The translations under genes and the position numbers were made by a program. The notes beneath the pieces were generated by a model that worked only from the letters and a program-made list of their open reading frames with translations, had not been told where the DNA came from and ran no database searches. This document shows positions 21,465 to 30,610 of a DNA stretch of 51,036 nt, one piece after another (within the stretch, counting starts at the first letter, position 1; each line of letters opens with the position of its first letter). The stretch is from Acetobacteraceae bacterium. GTDB lineage: Bacteria > Pseudomonadota > Alphaproteobacteria > Acetobacterales > Acetobacteraceae. The stretch spans positions 1 to 51,036 of the forward strand of contig JADLHF010000185.1 of the NCBI GenBank assembly GCA_020848935.1. Reading direction: 5' to 3'.

Positions 21465-23549
21465 CTAGGCGCTCTTCTTCATGATCTCGTCGGCCACGTT
21501 GCGGGGCACGGGGTCGTAGTGGTGGAACTGCATGGTGAAGCTGGCGCGGCCCTTGGTCATGCTGCGCAGGTCGGAGATGTAGCCGAACATTTCCTTCAGC
21601 GGCACGTGGGCGCGGACCATGACGGTGGAGCCGGCGCTTTCCTGGTTCTGGATCTGGCCGCGGCGGCGGTTGATGTCGCCGACGACGTCGCCGACATGGT
21701 CGTTGGGCGTGGTGACCTCGACGTCCATGATCGGTTCCAGGATGATCGGGCTGGCCTTCTTCATGCCTTCGCGGAAGCAGGCCTTGGCGGCGATTTCGAA
21801 GGCGAGCGCCGAGGAGTCGACGTCGTGGTACTTGCCGTCAACGAGCGAGTATTTGAAGTCGACGGTGGGGAAGCCGGCGAGCACGCCGGTATCGGCCTGG
21901 ACGCGGATGCCCTTTTCCACCGCCGGGATGTATTCGCGCGGCACCGAGCCGCCGACCACCTTGTTCTCGAACACCACGCCGCCGTTGCGTTCCATCGGCT
22001 CGAAGATGATCTTCACCTCGGCGAACTGGCCGGAACCGCCGGTCTGCTTCTTGTGGGTGTAGATTTCGGTGTGGGCCTTGCTGATGGTCTCGCGGTAGGC
22101 GACCTGGGGGGCGCCGACATTGGCCTGGACGCCGTATTCGCGCTTCAGGCGGTCGATGATGATTTCCAGGTGCAGCTCGCCCATGCCGGACAGGATGGTC
22201 TGGCCGGATTCCTGGTCGGTGCGCAGGCGCAGCGAGGGGTCCTCGCCGGCCAGCTTCTGCAGGCCGATGGTCATCTTCTCGACCGAGTCCTTGGTGGCGG
22301 GCTCGACGGAGATGTCGATCACCGGCACCGGGAAGGCCATGCGCTCAAGCACCACGGGATCCTCGGTGGAGGCCAGGGTGTCGCCGGTGGCGGTGTCCTT
22401 CAGGCCGACGAAGGCGGCGATGTCGCCCGCCGAGACTTCCTTGATTTCCGCGCGCTTGTCGGCGTGCATCTGGAACATCCGGCCGACGCGCTGCTTCTCG
22501 CCCTTGGTGGTGTTCATCACCGTGTCGCCGCTGCGCAGCGTGCCGGCATAGACGCGCACGAAGGTCAGCGCGCCGTATTTGTCGTTGATGATCTTGAAGG
22601 CCAGGCCGGCGAAGGGGGCGTTCGGGTCGGCCTTGATGCGGCGGCGGTCGCTGTGCTCGCCGTCCTCCTCGCCTTCCTCGGCGGCGACCGAGATGCCGGG
22701 AACGTCGATCGGGCTCGGCAGGTAGTCGAGCACGGCGTCGAGCAGGGGCTGGACGCCCTTGTTCTTGAAGGAGCTGCCGCAGAGGACGGGGCGGAAGGCG
22801 CCGGAGATCGTGCCGGACTTGATGGCGCGCTTGAGGGTTTCGACCTTGACGTCGCCGTGCTCGAAATATTCCTCCATGCCGGCGTCGTCCACCGAAAGCG
22901 CGGTGTCGAGCAGGAGCTGGCGGGCCTCCTTGGCCTTCTCCAGCATGTCGTCGGGGATCGGCGCCTCGTTGAACTTCGCGCCGAGCTCGCCGCTTTCCCA
23001 GATCAGCGCCTTCATCTCGACCAGGTCGACCATGCCGACGAACCGGTCCTCGACGCCGATCGGGAGTTGCAGCGGCAGGGCGACGATGTCCAGCTTCTCC
23101 TTCAGCGTGTCGAAGGCGCGGTAGAAATCGGCGCCGGTGCGGTCCATCTTGTTGATGAAGATGATGCGCGGGACGTTGTAGCGGTCGGCCAGGCGCCAGT
23201 TGGTCTCGGACTGCGGCTGGACGCCGGCCACGCCCTCGATGATGAACACGGCGCCGTCGAGCACGCGCAGGGAGCGGTTCACCTCGATGTTGAAGTCGAT
23301 GTGGCCGGGGGTGTCGATGATGTTGATGCGGTGGTCCTTCCACTCGCAGGTCACCGCCGCCGAGGTGATCGTGATGCCGCGCTCACGCTCCTGGTCCATG
23401 TAGTCGGTGGTGGTGTTGCCGTCATGGACCTCGCCGAGGCGGTGGGACACGCCGGTGTAGTACAGGATGCGCTCGGTCGTGGTGGTCTTGCCGGCATCGA
23501 TGTGCGCGGTGATGCCGATGTTACGCAGGCGGGCGAGATCAGTGGACAC
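21465..23549 (-). CDS. fusA: Elongation factor G (possible fusA paralogue)
   Basis: Translational GTPase that drives ribosomal translocation and recycling. The 694 residues have G1 [10 protein letters not shown]3 DTPGH and G4 NKMDR, domain II to V blocks, and end [14 protein letters not shown] at 23549 ([12 protein letters not shown]) is chosen because GGAGG stands five bases before it; an ATG 7 codons upstream lacks this. It stands alone: no rpsL, rpsG or tuf adjoins it. Several stretches, such as [25 protein letters not shown] and [20 protein letters not shown], differ from the usual alphaproteobacterial EF-G (GHVDFTIEVERSL..). It may be a second EF-G beside a canonical one in the str operon. 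Confidence 0.88.
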   Translation of the reverse strand: MSTDLARLRNIGITAHIDAGKTTTTERILYYTGVSHRLGEVHDGNTTTDYMDQERERGITITSAAVTCEWKDHRINIIDTPGHIDFNIEVNRSLRVLDGAVFIIEGVAGVQPQSETNWRLADRYNVPRIIFINKMDRTGADFYRAFDTLKEKLDIVALPLQLPIGVEDRFVGMVDLVEMKALIWESGELGAKFNEAPIPDDMLEKAKEARQLLLDTALSVDDAGMEEYFEHGDVKVETLKRAIKSGTISGAFRPVLCGSSFKNKGVQPLLDAVLDYLPSPIDVPGISVAAEEGEEDGEHSDRRRIKADPNAPFAGLAFKIINDKYGALTFVRVYAGTLRSGDTVMNTTKGEKQRVGRMFQMHADKRAEIKEVSAGDIAAFVGLKDTATGDTLASTEDPVVLERMAFPVPVIDISVEPATKDSVEKMTIGLQKLAGEDPSLRLRTDQESGQTILSGMGELHLEIIIDRLKREYGVQANVGAPQVAYRETISKAHTEIYTHKKQTGGSGQFAEVKIIFEPMERNGGVVFENKVVGGSVPREYIPAVEKGIRVQADTGVLAGFPTVDFKYSLVDGKYHDVDSSALAFEIAAKACFREGMKKASPIILEPIMDVEVTTPNDHVGDVVGDINRRRGQIQNQESAGSTVMVRAHVPLKEMFGYISDLRSMTKGRASFTMQFHHYDPVPRNVADEIMKKSA

Positions 23550-23821
23550 GATGGCCTCCATTTGCCCCACCGGGGGGCCGACTCAGCACGGGCGCGGGCG
23601 CGCGGGCAAGGATAGCCGGCGACGATACGACGCGTGACGGCGCAGCGGAGCTTTCGCCCCGCGCGCACCCGTCAGATCGGCCCTACGCCGGCTGGATTGC
23701 GGGGTGACATGCCCCCGCGCGCGGCGATTTGCAAGCGTGAACTGGCCTGAAGTGCTGCATGGCAGCAAACCGGGCGCATCACCCGGTGCGGCGGCGGGCG
23801 GGTTCGTGCCATAGTGTATTG

Positions 23822-25111
23822 ATGAGTGTGCGGGCCATCCACGCGATGAACCGGTTCGGGCTGGGACGCCGCGGCGACGAGGCGCCGCCGGGCGATCCCG
23901 CGGCGTGGCTGGCCGCCCAGCTGGAGGGCCCCGACCCGGCGCTGGCGCTGCCGGCGCGCACGCTGGCCGAGGGGCTGGTGGCGTGGCGCGACGACCTCAG
24001 GCGCGGCAATGACGGCATCAGCGCCGCGCGGGGCATCCTGCGGGAGGATACCGCGACGCTGCTGGATCACGCCGCGACCACCGCGGCACCGTTCCGCGAG
24101 CGGCTGGTGTGGTTCTGGGCCAATCATTTCACCGTCAGCATCCGTCGCGGCGGGGTGGCGGCGGTGGCCAACGCGTATCTGCGCGAGGCGATCCGCCCGC
24201 ATGTGACCGGGCGGTTCGCCGATATGCTGGGCGCGGTGATGCGCCATCCCGCGATGCTGTACTACCTGGACAATGCGCAGTCGATCGGGCCGGACAGCGT
24301 GGCGGCGCGGGCGAGCGGGCGGGGCGGGCTGAACGAGAACCTGGCGCGGGAATGCCTGGAGCTGCACACGGTGACGCCGGCGGCGGGGTATGGGCAGGCC
24401 GATGTGACCGCGCTTGCCCGGCTGCTGACCGGCTGGTCGGTGGCGCTGCGGCAGGACCCGCCGCGGGCGCTGTTCCGGCCGCGGGCGCACGCGCCGGGGG
24501 CGAAGGTGGTGATGGGCCAGACCTATCCCCAGGGGCCGGCGGCGCTGGATGCGGTGCTGGGGTGGCTGGCGCGGCATCCGGCGACGCTGCACAACCTGGC
24601 GGGCAAGCTGGTGCGGCATTTCGTGGCCGATGATCCGCCGGCGGCGGCGGTGGCGCGGGTGGCGGCGGTGCTGCGCGAGAGCGACGGCGACCTGAAGGCC
24701 GCGGCGCTGGCGGTGACGCGGCTGGACGAGGCCTGGGTGCCGCTGGCCAAGCTGCGCAGCCCGGCGGAGTATGTGCTGGCGGTGGTGCGCGCGATGGACC
24801 TGGCGCCCGGCAGCCGGCCGCAGCTTCGCGGCGCGATGGCCGCGCTGGGCCAGGCGGTGATGAATGCGCCGCTGCCCAATGGCTGGCCGGATACCGCCGC
24901 GGACTGGGCGAGCCCGGAGGCGATGATGCGGCGGATCGACTGGGCCTATGGCGTGGCCGGGCGGGGCGGCGGGCTTGATGCCATGGCGGTTGGCGCGCGC
25001 GCGCTGGGGCCGCTGCTGGGTGCGGCGACGCGGGACGCGATGGCGCGGGCGGGGTCGCGGCGGGATGCGCTGGCGCTGTTGTTCACCGCCCCGGAGTTCC
25101 AGCGCCGATGA
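23822..25111 (+). CDS. DUF1800 domain-containing protein
   Basis: Member of the DUF1800 family, function unknown, almost always encoded next to a DUF1501 gene as here. The 429-residue product has typical blocks: AIHAMNRFGLG at the N terminus, RERLVWFWANHFTVS (about 93-107), NENLARECLELHTVTPAAGYGQADVTALARLLTGW (about 175-210) and KLVRHFVADDPP. No signal peptide is evident. The ATG at 23822 is the last plausible start before the conserved block. The stop overlaps the ATG of the next gene (ATGA), so the two are co-translated. The preceding 270 bp, between divergent EF-G and this gene, show nothing distinct. Confidence 0.87.
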   Translation: MSVRAIHAMNRFGLGRRGDEAPPGDPAAWLAAQLEGPDPALALPARTLAEGLVAWRDDLRRGNDGISAARGILREDTATLLDHAATTAAPFRERLVWFWANHFTVSIRRGGVAAVANAYLREAIRPHVTGRFADMLGAVMRHPAMLYYLDNAQSIGPDSVAARASGRGGLNENLARECLELHTVTPAAGYGQADVTALARLLTGWSVALRQDPPRALFRPRAHAPGAKVVMGQTYPQGPAALDAVLGWLARHPATLHNLAGKLVRHFVADDPPAAAVARVAAVLRESDGDLKAAALAVTRLDEAWVPLAKLRSPAEYVLAVVRAMDLAPGSRPQLRGAMAALGQAVMNAPLPNGWPDTAADWASPEAMMRRIDWAYGVAGRGGGLDAMAVGARALGPLLGAATRDAMARAGSRRDALALLFTAPEFQRR

Positions 25112-26304
25112 CCCCGCATCCCCCATTCCGGCTGTCGCGGCGCGGTGCCCTGCTGGGGCTGGCCGGGGCGGTGGCGTTCGGCCGCAATGCCCTGGCGGTG
25201 GGCGCGGCCCCCACCGAGCAGCGGCTGGTGGTGGTGATCCTGCGCGGGGCGCTGGATGGGCTGGCGGCGGTGCCGGCCTATGGCGAGGCGGCGCTGGCGG
25301 GGCTGCGCGGGGAGCTGGCGGGGCCGGGGCCGGGGGCGGAGGGCGGGTTGCTGGACCTGGGCGGGTTCTTCGGGCTGCACCCGGCGCTGGCGGGGCTGCA
25401 CGGGATGTATCAGGCCGGCGAGGCGGCGATCGTGCATGCGGTGGCCGGCTCGTGGCGCAACCGCAGCCATTTCGAGGCGCAGGACTACATGGAGTTCGGC
25501 GCCGAGGCGCGGCTGGGCAGCGGCTGGCTGAACCGGGTGGCGGGCGCATTGGCGGCGCCGATGGCGCGGGGCGGCAGCGAGCTGGCGCTGGCGGTGGGCA
25601 GCCTGATGCCGGTGTTGCTGCGCGGGCCGGCGCCGGTGGGAAACTGGCTGCCGCAGTCGTTCCAGACGCCGTAGGCCGATTTGTACGCCCGCATTGCCGC
25701 GCTGCATGCAGGTGATCCGCTGACCGGGCCGGCGATTGCCGCCGGGCTGCGCGAGCGCGGCTTTTCGGCGGCCACCCTGGCGGGTGCGGCCGAGCCGCCC
25801 AACCGGTTCGGCTTCCCGGCGCTGGCCGCCGCCGCTGGCCGGCTACTTGCCGCCGCCGATGGGCCGCGGCTGGCGGCGCTGGAGATCGGCGGCTGGGACA
25901 CCCATGCCAACCAGGCCGCGCGCCTGGCCGGGCCGCTGCGCCAATTGGATGCCGGGATGGTGGCGCTGAAGGCGGGGCTTGGGCCGGCATGGCGCCGGAG
26001 CGTGGTGTTGGTGATGACGGAGTTCGGCCGCACGGTGCGGATCAACGGTACGCGCGGCACCGACCACGGCACCGGCACGGTGGCCTTCGTGCTGGGCGGC
26101 GCGGTGGCCGGCGGGCGGGTGCGCGGCACCTGGCCCGGCCTGGGCGCGCTGTTCGAGGGGCGCGACCTGGTGCCGACCACCGATCTGCGCAGCATCGCCA
26201 AGGGGGTGCTGGGGCCGCATCTCGGCCTGTCGGCGGCGGCGCTGGCGCAGGTGTTTCCGGACAGCGCGGCGGCGGCGGCGATGACGGGACTGGTGCGGAG
26301 TTGA
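25108..26304 (+). pseudogene. DUF1501 gene interrupted by one in-frame TAG
   Basis: DUF1501 (sulfatase-like fold) proteins pair with DUF1800; both are of unknown function. The frame begins with a Tat-type signal (FRLSRRGALLGLAGAVAFG) and runs through LRGALDGLAAVPAY, SWRNRSHFEAQDYME and PQSFQTP. It then meets TAG at 25672-25674 and continues in the same frame from ADLYARIAALHAGDPL through EIGGWDTHANQA, VLVMTEFGRTVRING and GTDHGTG to a stop at 26304. The full frame would give 398 residues, the family length. Nothing is deleted and codon composition is unchanged on both sides. Options are a recent nonsense mutation (CAG or GAG to TAG), a sequencing error or readthrough. The catalytic-type motifs lie after the TAG. 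Confidence 0.8.
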
Positions 26305-26316
26305 AGAAAGCTAGGC

Positions 26317-26395
26317 CTTCTTTTTCTGAAGAAAAAGAAGCAAAAAGACTTTCTTATCATTAGAAGTTTTTTGATTCTTTTTTTCAAAAAAGAAC
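26317..26395. repeat. AT-rich composite palindromic element, locus 8
   Basis: Inverted arms 26317-26353 and 26363-26395 with only nine bases between them and no GC hairpin. The left stem begins 12 bp after the DUF1501 stop codon. The right stem ends 19 bp from the stop codon of a short minus-strand ORF. Confidence 0.85.
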
Positions 26396-26414
26396 GCGCT
26401 TGCTTTTCTTTCCG

Positions 26415-26546
26415 CTACGCCGCGATGTCGCCGGATTGGAGCCGCAGCACGCCCGCGCTCGTCATGTCGGCCCAGGCCCTGGCGAGGGAGGCGTTGCGGT
26501 CGATGGTGGGGGCGCCGAGGCCGCGCAGGAAATGGGCTCGGCTCAT
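26415..26546 (-). CDS. Short ORF, possible gene remnant
   Basis: A 43-codon frame beginning MSRAHFLRGLGAPTIDRN and ending AGVLRLQSGDIAA. No family recognised. It is listed because its stop lies 19 bp from the stem of an AT-rich element, the same arrangement as at the ends of four other minus-strand genes here, and because its composition looks protein-like. Upstream the frame continues in low-quality, Arg-rich sequence (VEHKRQRRQRRVIVPRSALV), so a 5'-truncated gene is possible. Low confidence. Confidence 0.25.
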   Translation of the reverse strand: MSRAHFLRGLGAPTIDRNASLARAWADMTSAGVLRLQSGDIAA

Positions 26547-26634
26547 CACCAGGGCGCTCCGCGGCACGATGACGCGACGCTGGCGCCGTTGCCGCTTGTG
26601 TTCCACCATTGCGGCCGGCGGCGGAGGGGGCGGC

Positions 26635-27891
26635 ATGAGCGGATCGGTGAGCGAGGCGCGGCAGTGGGGGCGGCTGATGGAGCTGGCCGAGATCGGCGCG
26701 ATCGTCGGTGACCGGCCGGAGGATCGCGGCGTGAACCGGCCCTGCCTGTCGGCGGGGGACCGGCAGGCGCGGCGGCTGATGATCGGCTGGGCGCGGGCGA
26801 TCGGGTGCGCGGTCAGCGTGGATGCGGCGGCCAACCTGTTCTTCCGGCGCGAGGGCAGCGACCCGTCGCTGGCGCCGGTGCTGACCGGCAGCCACATGGA
26901 CAGCCAGCCGCAGGGCGGGCGGTTCGACGGCATCTGGGGGGTGGTGGCGGGGCTGGAGGCGCTGTGCGCGCTGCACGATGCCGGGGTGGCCACGCGCCGG
27001 GCGATCGAACTGGTGGCCTGGACCAACGAGGAGGGCGGGCGGTTCCGGCCGGGCTGCACCGGCAGCATGAGCTGGTCCGGGCACACGAAGCCGGCGGCGT
27101 TCGACGGTATTCTCGATCCCGACGGGGTTCGCTACGGCGATGCGCTGGCCGAGCAGTTGGCGGCGGAGGCGGATATTCCGCGCCGGGCGCTGGGCGGCCC
27201 CGGGGGCGTGGTGCCGCATGCCTATGTCGAGGCGCATATCGAGCAGGGGCCGATCCTGGAGGCGGAGGGGCTGGATATCGGCGTGGTGAGCGGGATCCAG
27301 GGCAGCCGCTGGTTCACCGTCACCCTCACCGGCGCGACCGCCCATGCCGGCACGGCGCCGCTGCGCGGGCGGCGGGATGCGGTGCAGGACATGGTGCGGG
27401 CGATCACGGCGCTGAACGCGCTGACCGCCGACGCCAGCGACACGCTGCGCTTCACCGTGGCGCGGATCGAGGTGGCGCCGAATACATCGAACAGCGTGGC
27501 CAACCGGGTGCGCTTCACCATCGACCTGCGCCACCCCGACGCCGCGGTGCTGCGCGAAAAGGGGGACGCGATCGAGGCCACGATCCGCGATGCCGTGGCG
27601 CATTGCGGCGTGGCGGTGGAGGAGAATTTCCACGCCATGCCGGTGGTGTTCGATCCCCTGGTGACCGGGGCGGTGGCGGCGGCGGCGGCGGCCGAGGGGT
27701 TGCGGCATCGTGCCCTGCCCTCCGGCGCGTTCCATGACGCGCAATTCGTGGTGCCGATCTGCCCGACCGGGATGATTTTCGTGCCCTCGCGGGGCGGGAT
27801 CAGCCATAATCCAGCGGAATATTCCACGCCCGGGCAATTGGCCGCCGGGGCGCGGGTGCTGGTGCGGAGCCTGGCGTCGCTGGCAGGCTAG
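26635..27891 (+). CDS. M20-family amidohydrolase, N-carbamoyl-L-amino acid hydrolase/allantoate amidohydrolase type
   Basis: Zinc-dependent M20/M28 hydrolase of the HyuC/AllC/beta-ureidopropionase group, which removes carbamoyl groups from N-carbamoyl-L-amino acids, allantoate or ureidopropionate. The 418 residues hold the metal ligands in order: GSHMDSQPQGGRFDGIWGV (His and Asp), WTNEEGGRF (Glu-Glu), YVEAHIEQGP (His) and SGAFHDAQF (His). A dimerisation domain spans about 210-330. The ATG at 26635 follows GGAGGGGGCGGC. The CAP-domain gene begins 22 bp after the stop, with its own GGAGG. Exact substrate is open; a D-specific carbamoylase lies at 2.8 kb. Confidence 0.88.
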   Translation: MSGSVSEARQWGRLMELAEIGAIVGDRPEDRGVNRPCLSAGDRQARRLMIGWARAIGCAVSVDAAANLFFRREGSDPSLAPVLTGSHMDSQPQGGRFDGIWGVVAGLEALCALHDAGVATRRAIELVAWTNEEGGRFRPGCTGSMSWSGHTKPAAFDGILDPDGVRYGDALAEQLAAEADIPRRALGGPGGVVPHAYVEAHIEQGPILEAEGLDIGVVSGIQGSRWFTVTLTGATAHAGTAPLRGRRDAVQDMVRAITALNALTADASDTLRFTVARIEVAPNTSNSVANRVRFTIDLRHPDAAVLREKGDAIEATIRDAVAHCGVAVEENFHAMPVVFDPLVTGAVAAAAAAEGLRHRALPSGAFHDAQFVVPICPTGMIFVPSRGGISHNPAEYSTPGQLAAGARVLVRSLASLAG

Positions 27892-27913
27892 GCGCGGCGG
27901 CGGAGGCGCGGGC

Positions 27914-30013
27914 ATGGGACTGCCGAGCAATGCGGAACAGGAGCTGCTGGAGCTGATCAACCGCTTCCGCGCCGATCCGGCGGGGGAGGCGGCGCGGATC
28001 ATCGGCGGCGTGGGCATGACGGCGGCCGAGGCGGCGGCGGTCAACAGCGCCCTGCTCTACTTCACTGTCGATACGGCGCTGTTCGCCCAGCAGATGGCCG
28101 CGCTGGCCAGCGCGCCGCCGCTGGCCTGGAACAACCTGCTGGATGACGCGGCGGCGGCGCATTCGGCGCTGATGATCGCCGCCGACACGCAGTCCCACCA
28201 GTTGCCGGGCGAGGCCGGACTGGGGCCGCGGGTGGCGGCGACGGGCTACAAATACGAGTCGCTGGGCGAGAACATCTACGCCTTCGCCTCCTCGGCGCAA
28301 TTCGCCCATGCCGGCTTCGTGGTGGATTGGGGCGGGGGCACCGGTGGCATGCAGACGCCGGCGGGGCATCGGCTGAACCTGATCAACGCCGGCCTTAGCG
28401 AGATCGGCATCGACATCACGCCGGAAAGCAATCCCGCAACCTATGTCGGGCCGCTGGTGGTCACCCAGGAACTGGGCCGGCGCCAGGGCTATGCGCCGCA
28501 GATTGTCGGCGTGGTGTTCGACGACGGCGATGGCGACACGGCCTATGACGCCGGCGAGGGGCGGGGCGGGGTGAGCGTGGCCGTGGTGGGCGCGGGCGGC
28601 AGCTTCGCCACCACCACCTGGGCGTCGGGGGGCTACCAGATCGCGGTGCCGGCGGGGAACTACACGGTTACCTTCTCGGGCGGCGGGATCGCCGGAAGCT
28701 ACGCGACGACAACAAGCATCGCGGCGGCCAACGTGGCGGTCGATGCCATGGCGGCGCAGTTCCGCCCGACCTCGACCGTGCCGGTGGTGCGTGCCGCCGA
28801 TCATGCCGCGGCAGCCAGCGGGATGACGATTCCGGCGACGGCGCTGTTCACCGCGTCGGATGCCGATGGCGACACGCTGTACTACAATTTCTGGGACGGC
28901 AGCACCGCGGCGACGAGCGGGCACTGGGTGATCAACGGCGTGGCGCAGCCGACCAACACGGTGATCGGCGTGGCGGCGGCGGATCTCGGCGGCATCAGCT
29001 TCGTCACCGGCACGACCGACGATATGCTGTACGTTCGCGTCTCCGACGGGACCACCACGACCGAATGGGCGATGTTCCAGGTCACGGTGCCGACGCTGCC
29101 GGTGGCCGCCATCGGCGCCGATGTGACGGTGAGCGAGGCGGCGGTGCGCATCGCCCTTACCGTTACGCTCGACGCCGCCCCGGCCGCCACCGTGACCGTG
29201 CCGTGGTCAATGGCGGACGGAACCGCGCGGATCGCCGACGGGGACATGCCCTATGCCCAGTCAGGCAACGCGGTCTTCACCCCGGGCGGCCCGCTCAGCA
29301 CCACGGTGACGGTGCTGGTCAACGACGAGGCGTACAAGCAGGAGAACAGCGAGACCTTCAGCGTCCGGCTCGGCACGCCGGTCGGCGCCAGGCTGGGGCG
29401 GGCCGAGGCGGTGGTGACGCTGACCGACGATTTCGTGCCGCCGCCCGCGGTGGCGCTGGCCATGACCGACATCGCGACCGGGACTGCCAGCACCCCGGCG
29501 ATGAGCGTCTATGCCGGGCCGCTGAACCATCTGGACCAGGCGTTCATCTATCTGGGCGCCGACGGCATCGCGCTGTCGGCCAATGCGCCGAACGTGTTCC
29601 TGCGCAGCGGCAGCGGCGACGACGCGCTGGCGGTGACGGCGGGGCAGAACGTGCTGGATGGCGGCACCGGATCGAATTTCCTCACCGGCGGCGTGGGGGC
29701 GGATACGTTCTTCCTGGATGCCCGCGGCGCGGCGGCGGCGACCTGGAGCACGGTGGAGGCGCTGGGTGCCGGCGATGCGGTCACGCTGTGGGGGGTGACA
29801 CCGGCGGACTATGCGCTCGACTGGATCGAGGGCGCGGGGGCGGAGGGCCATACCGGGCTGACCATGCATGCCACCGCGGCGGGCAAGGCCGCGGTGTCGC
29901 TGACCCTGGCCGGGATGGCCGACGCCGATCGCACCGGCGGGCGGCTGTCGGTGCTGTTCGGCACCGACCCCGGCAGCGGCAGCGACTACATGTATGTCTT
30001 CGCCAATGGCTGA
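27914..30013 (+). CDS. Large CAP/SCP-domain protein with Calx-beta and RTX-like C terminus, probably secreted
   Basis: A 699-residue multidomain protein. Residues 1-185 form a CAP (SCP/PR-1) domain with the His and Glu landmarks SHQ, SLGENIYAF and GHRLNLINA. About 195-270 resembles an SdrD B-like or CarboxypepD-like beta domain (GVVFDDGDGDTAYDAGEGRGGV). About 290-390 is another beta-sandwich-like stretch (TASDADGDTLYYNFWDG). About 395-510 matches a Calx-beta domain (VTVSEAAVRIALTVTLD, DEAYKQENSETFSVRL, VVTLTDD). The C terminus has one RTX-like motif (LDGGTGSNFLTGGVGADTFFLD). There is no N-terminal signal peptide, which with the C-terminal motif suggests type I secretion. No type I transporter lies nearby. 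ATG at 27914 with GGAGG. Confidence 0.82.
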   Translation: MGLPSNAEQELLELINRFRADPAGEAARIIGGVGMTAAEAAAVNSALLYFTVDTALFAQQMAALASAPPLAWNNLLDDAAAAHSALMIAADTQSHQLPGEAGLGPRVAATGYKYESLGENIYAFASSAQFAHAGFVVDWGGGTGGMQTPAGHRLNLINAGLSEIGIDITPESNPATYVGPLVVTQELGRRQGYAPQIVGVVFDDGDGDTAYDAGEGRGGVSVAVVGAGGSFATTTWASGGYQIAVPAGNYTVTFSGGGIAGSYATTTSIAAANVAVDAMAAQFRPTSTVPVVRAADHAAAASGMTIPATALFTASDADGDTLYYNFWDGSTAATSGHWVINGVAQPTNTVIGVAAADLGGISFVTGTTDDMLYVRVSDGTTTTEWAMFQVTVPTLPVAAIGADVTVSEAAVRIALTVTLDAAPAATVTVPWSMADGTARIADGDMPYAQSGNAVFTPGGPLSTTVTVLVNDEAYKQENSETFSVRLGTPVGARLGRAEAVVTLTDDFVPPPAVALAMTDIATGTASTPAMSVYAGPLNHLDQAFIYLGADGIALSANAPNVFLRSGSGDDALAVTAGQNVLDGGTGSNFLTGGVGADTFFLDARGAAAATWSTVEALGAGDAVTLWGVTPADYALDWIEGAGAEGHTGLTMHATAAGKAAVSLTLAGMADADRTGGRLSVLFGTDPGSGSDYMYVFANG

Positions 30014-30075
30014 GGGGAATGCCCTGTTGCCTTGTGGCACGGGTGTTGGCGCGGCGGGCGGCGCAAGAAAGAAAA

Positions 30076-30195
30076 TCTTCTTTTTCTGAAGAAAAATAAG
30101 CAAAAAGACTTCGTTCGTTGTTTATCGTGTGGCAGGCGGCGTGCCGCAAACTCCAGGGAATGGAAGTTTTTTGGTTCTTTTTTTCAAAAAAGAAC
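30076..30195. repeat. AT-rich composite palindromic element, locus 9
   Basis: Inverted arms 30076-30111 and 30162-30195 around a GC hairpin TGTGGCA-GGCGGCG-TGCCGCA (30128-30148; one G-U pair). The left stem starts 62 bp after the CAP-protein stop codon; the right stem ends 77 bp from the stop of the small minus-strand gene. Confidence 0.85.
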
Positions 30196-30271
30196 CGCTT
30201 CTTCTGATCCTATCGCGATGCCGCAGATCCCGGTGCGGACCGCGCCGGATTTCCGGCTCCGCCACGACGGC

Positions 30272-30610
30272 TCACGCCCGGACGGTGCGCAAGCGTGCAA
30301 GCAGTGCGGTGCGGCTGAGGTCCTCGCCGAGCGGGACCATTTCCTCGTCGGTCATGCGCGCCAGGTCGAAGCCGTCCTGCCCCGATGGTCCGACCACCAG
30401 GCAGACCGCGTCCCCGCCCGATGCCGGCAGGTCGATCAGCAGGATGGCGCGGCCGAGATAGTCTTCATGGAACGTGCGCTGGGCACCGGGGCAGACATGG
30501 GCGACCGCTTCGGCCAGGACTTCCAACCGGAGCATCTCCTGCGATTGCGGGCAGGCCAGGCCGCCGGTCGCTGCGTTTTCAGCCGCCGCCAGAATGTCGA
30601 GTGGGCTCAT
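30272..30610 (-). CDS. Small cytosolic protein, unknown function
   Basis: 112 acidic residues beginning MSPLDILAAAENAATGG, with no membrane segment or signal peptide and no family I recognise. CPQSQEM and the later VCPGAQRTF and DAVCLVV each carry one Cys. ATG at 30610 follows GGGGAAAAAAGACA, a fair ribosome site; an in-frame ATG 20 codons upstream lies in Arg/Pro-rich sequence. A CTAA-N7-TTAA motif (CtrA-like, one mismatch) lies 73 bp upstream. Transcribed alone. Confidence 0.65.
   Translation of the reverse strand: MSPLDILAAAENAATGGLACPQSQEMLRLEVLAEAVAHVCPGAQRTFHEDYLGRAILLIDLPASGGDAVCLVVGPSGQDGFDLARMTDEEMVPLGEDLSRTALLARLRTVRA

Noticed and set aside
21465-23549. EF-G gene as part of a str operon
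   Set aside because: Neighbours are a LysE transporter and a divergent DUF1800 gene; no rpsL, rpsG or tuf.
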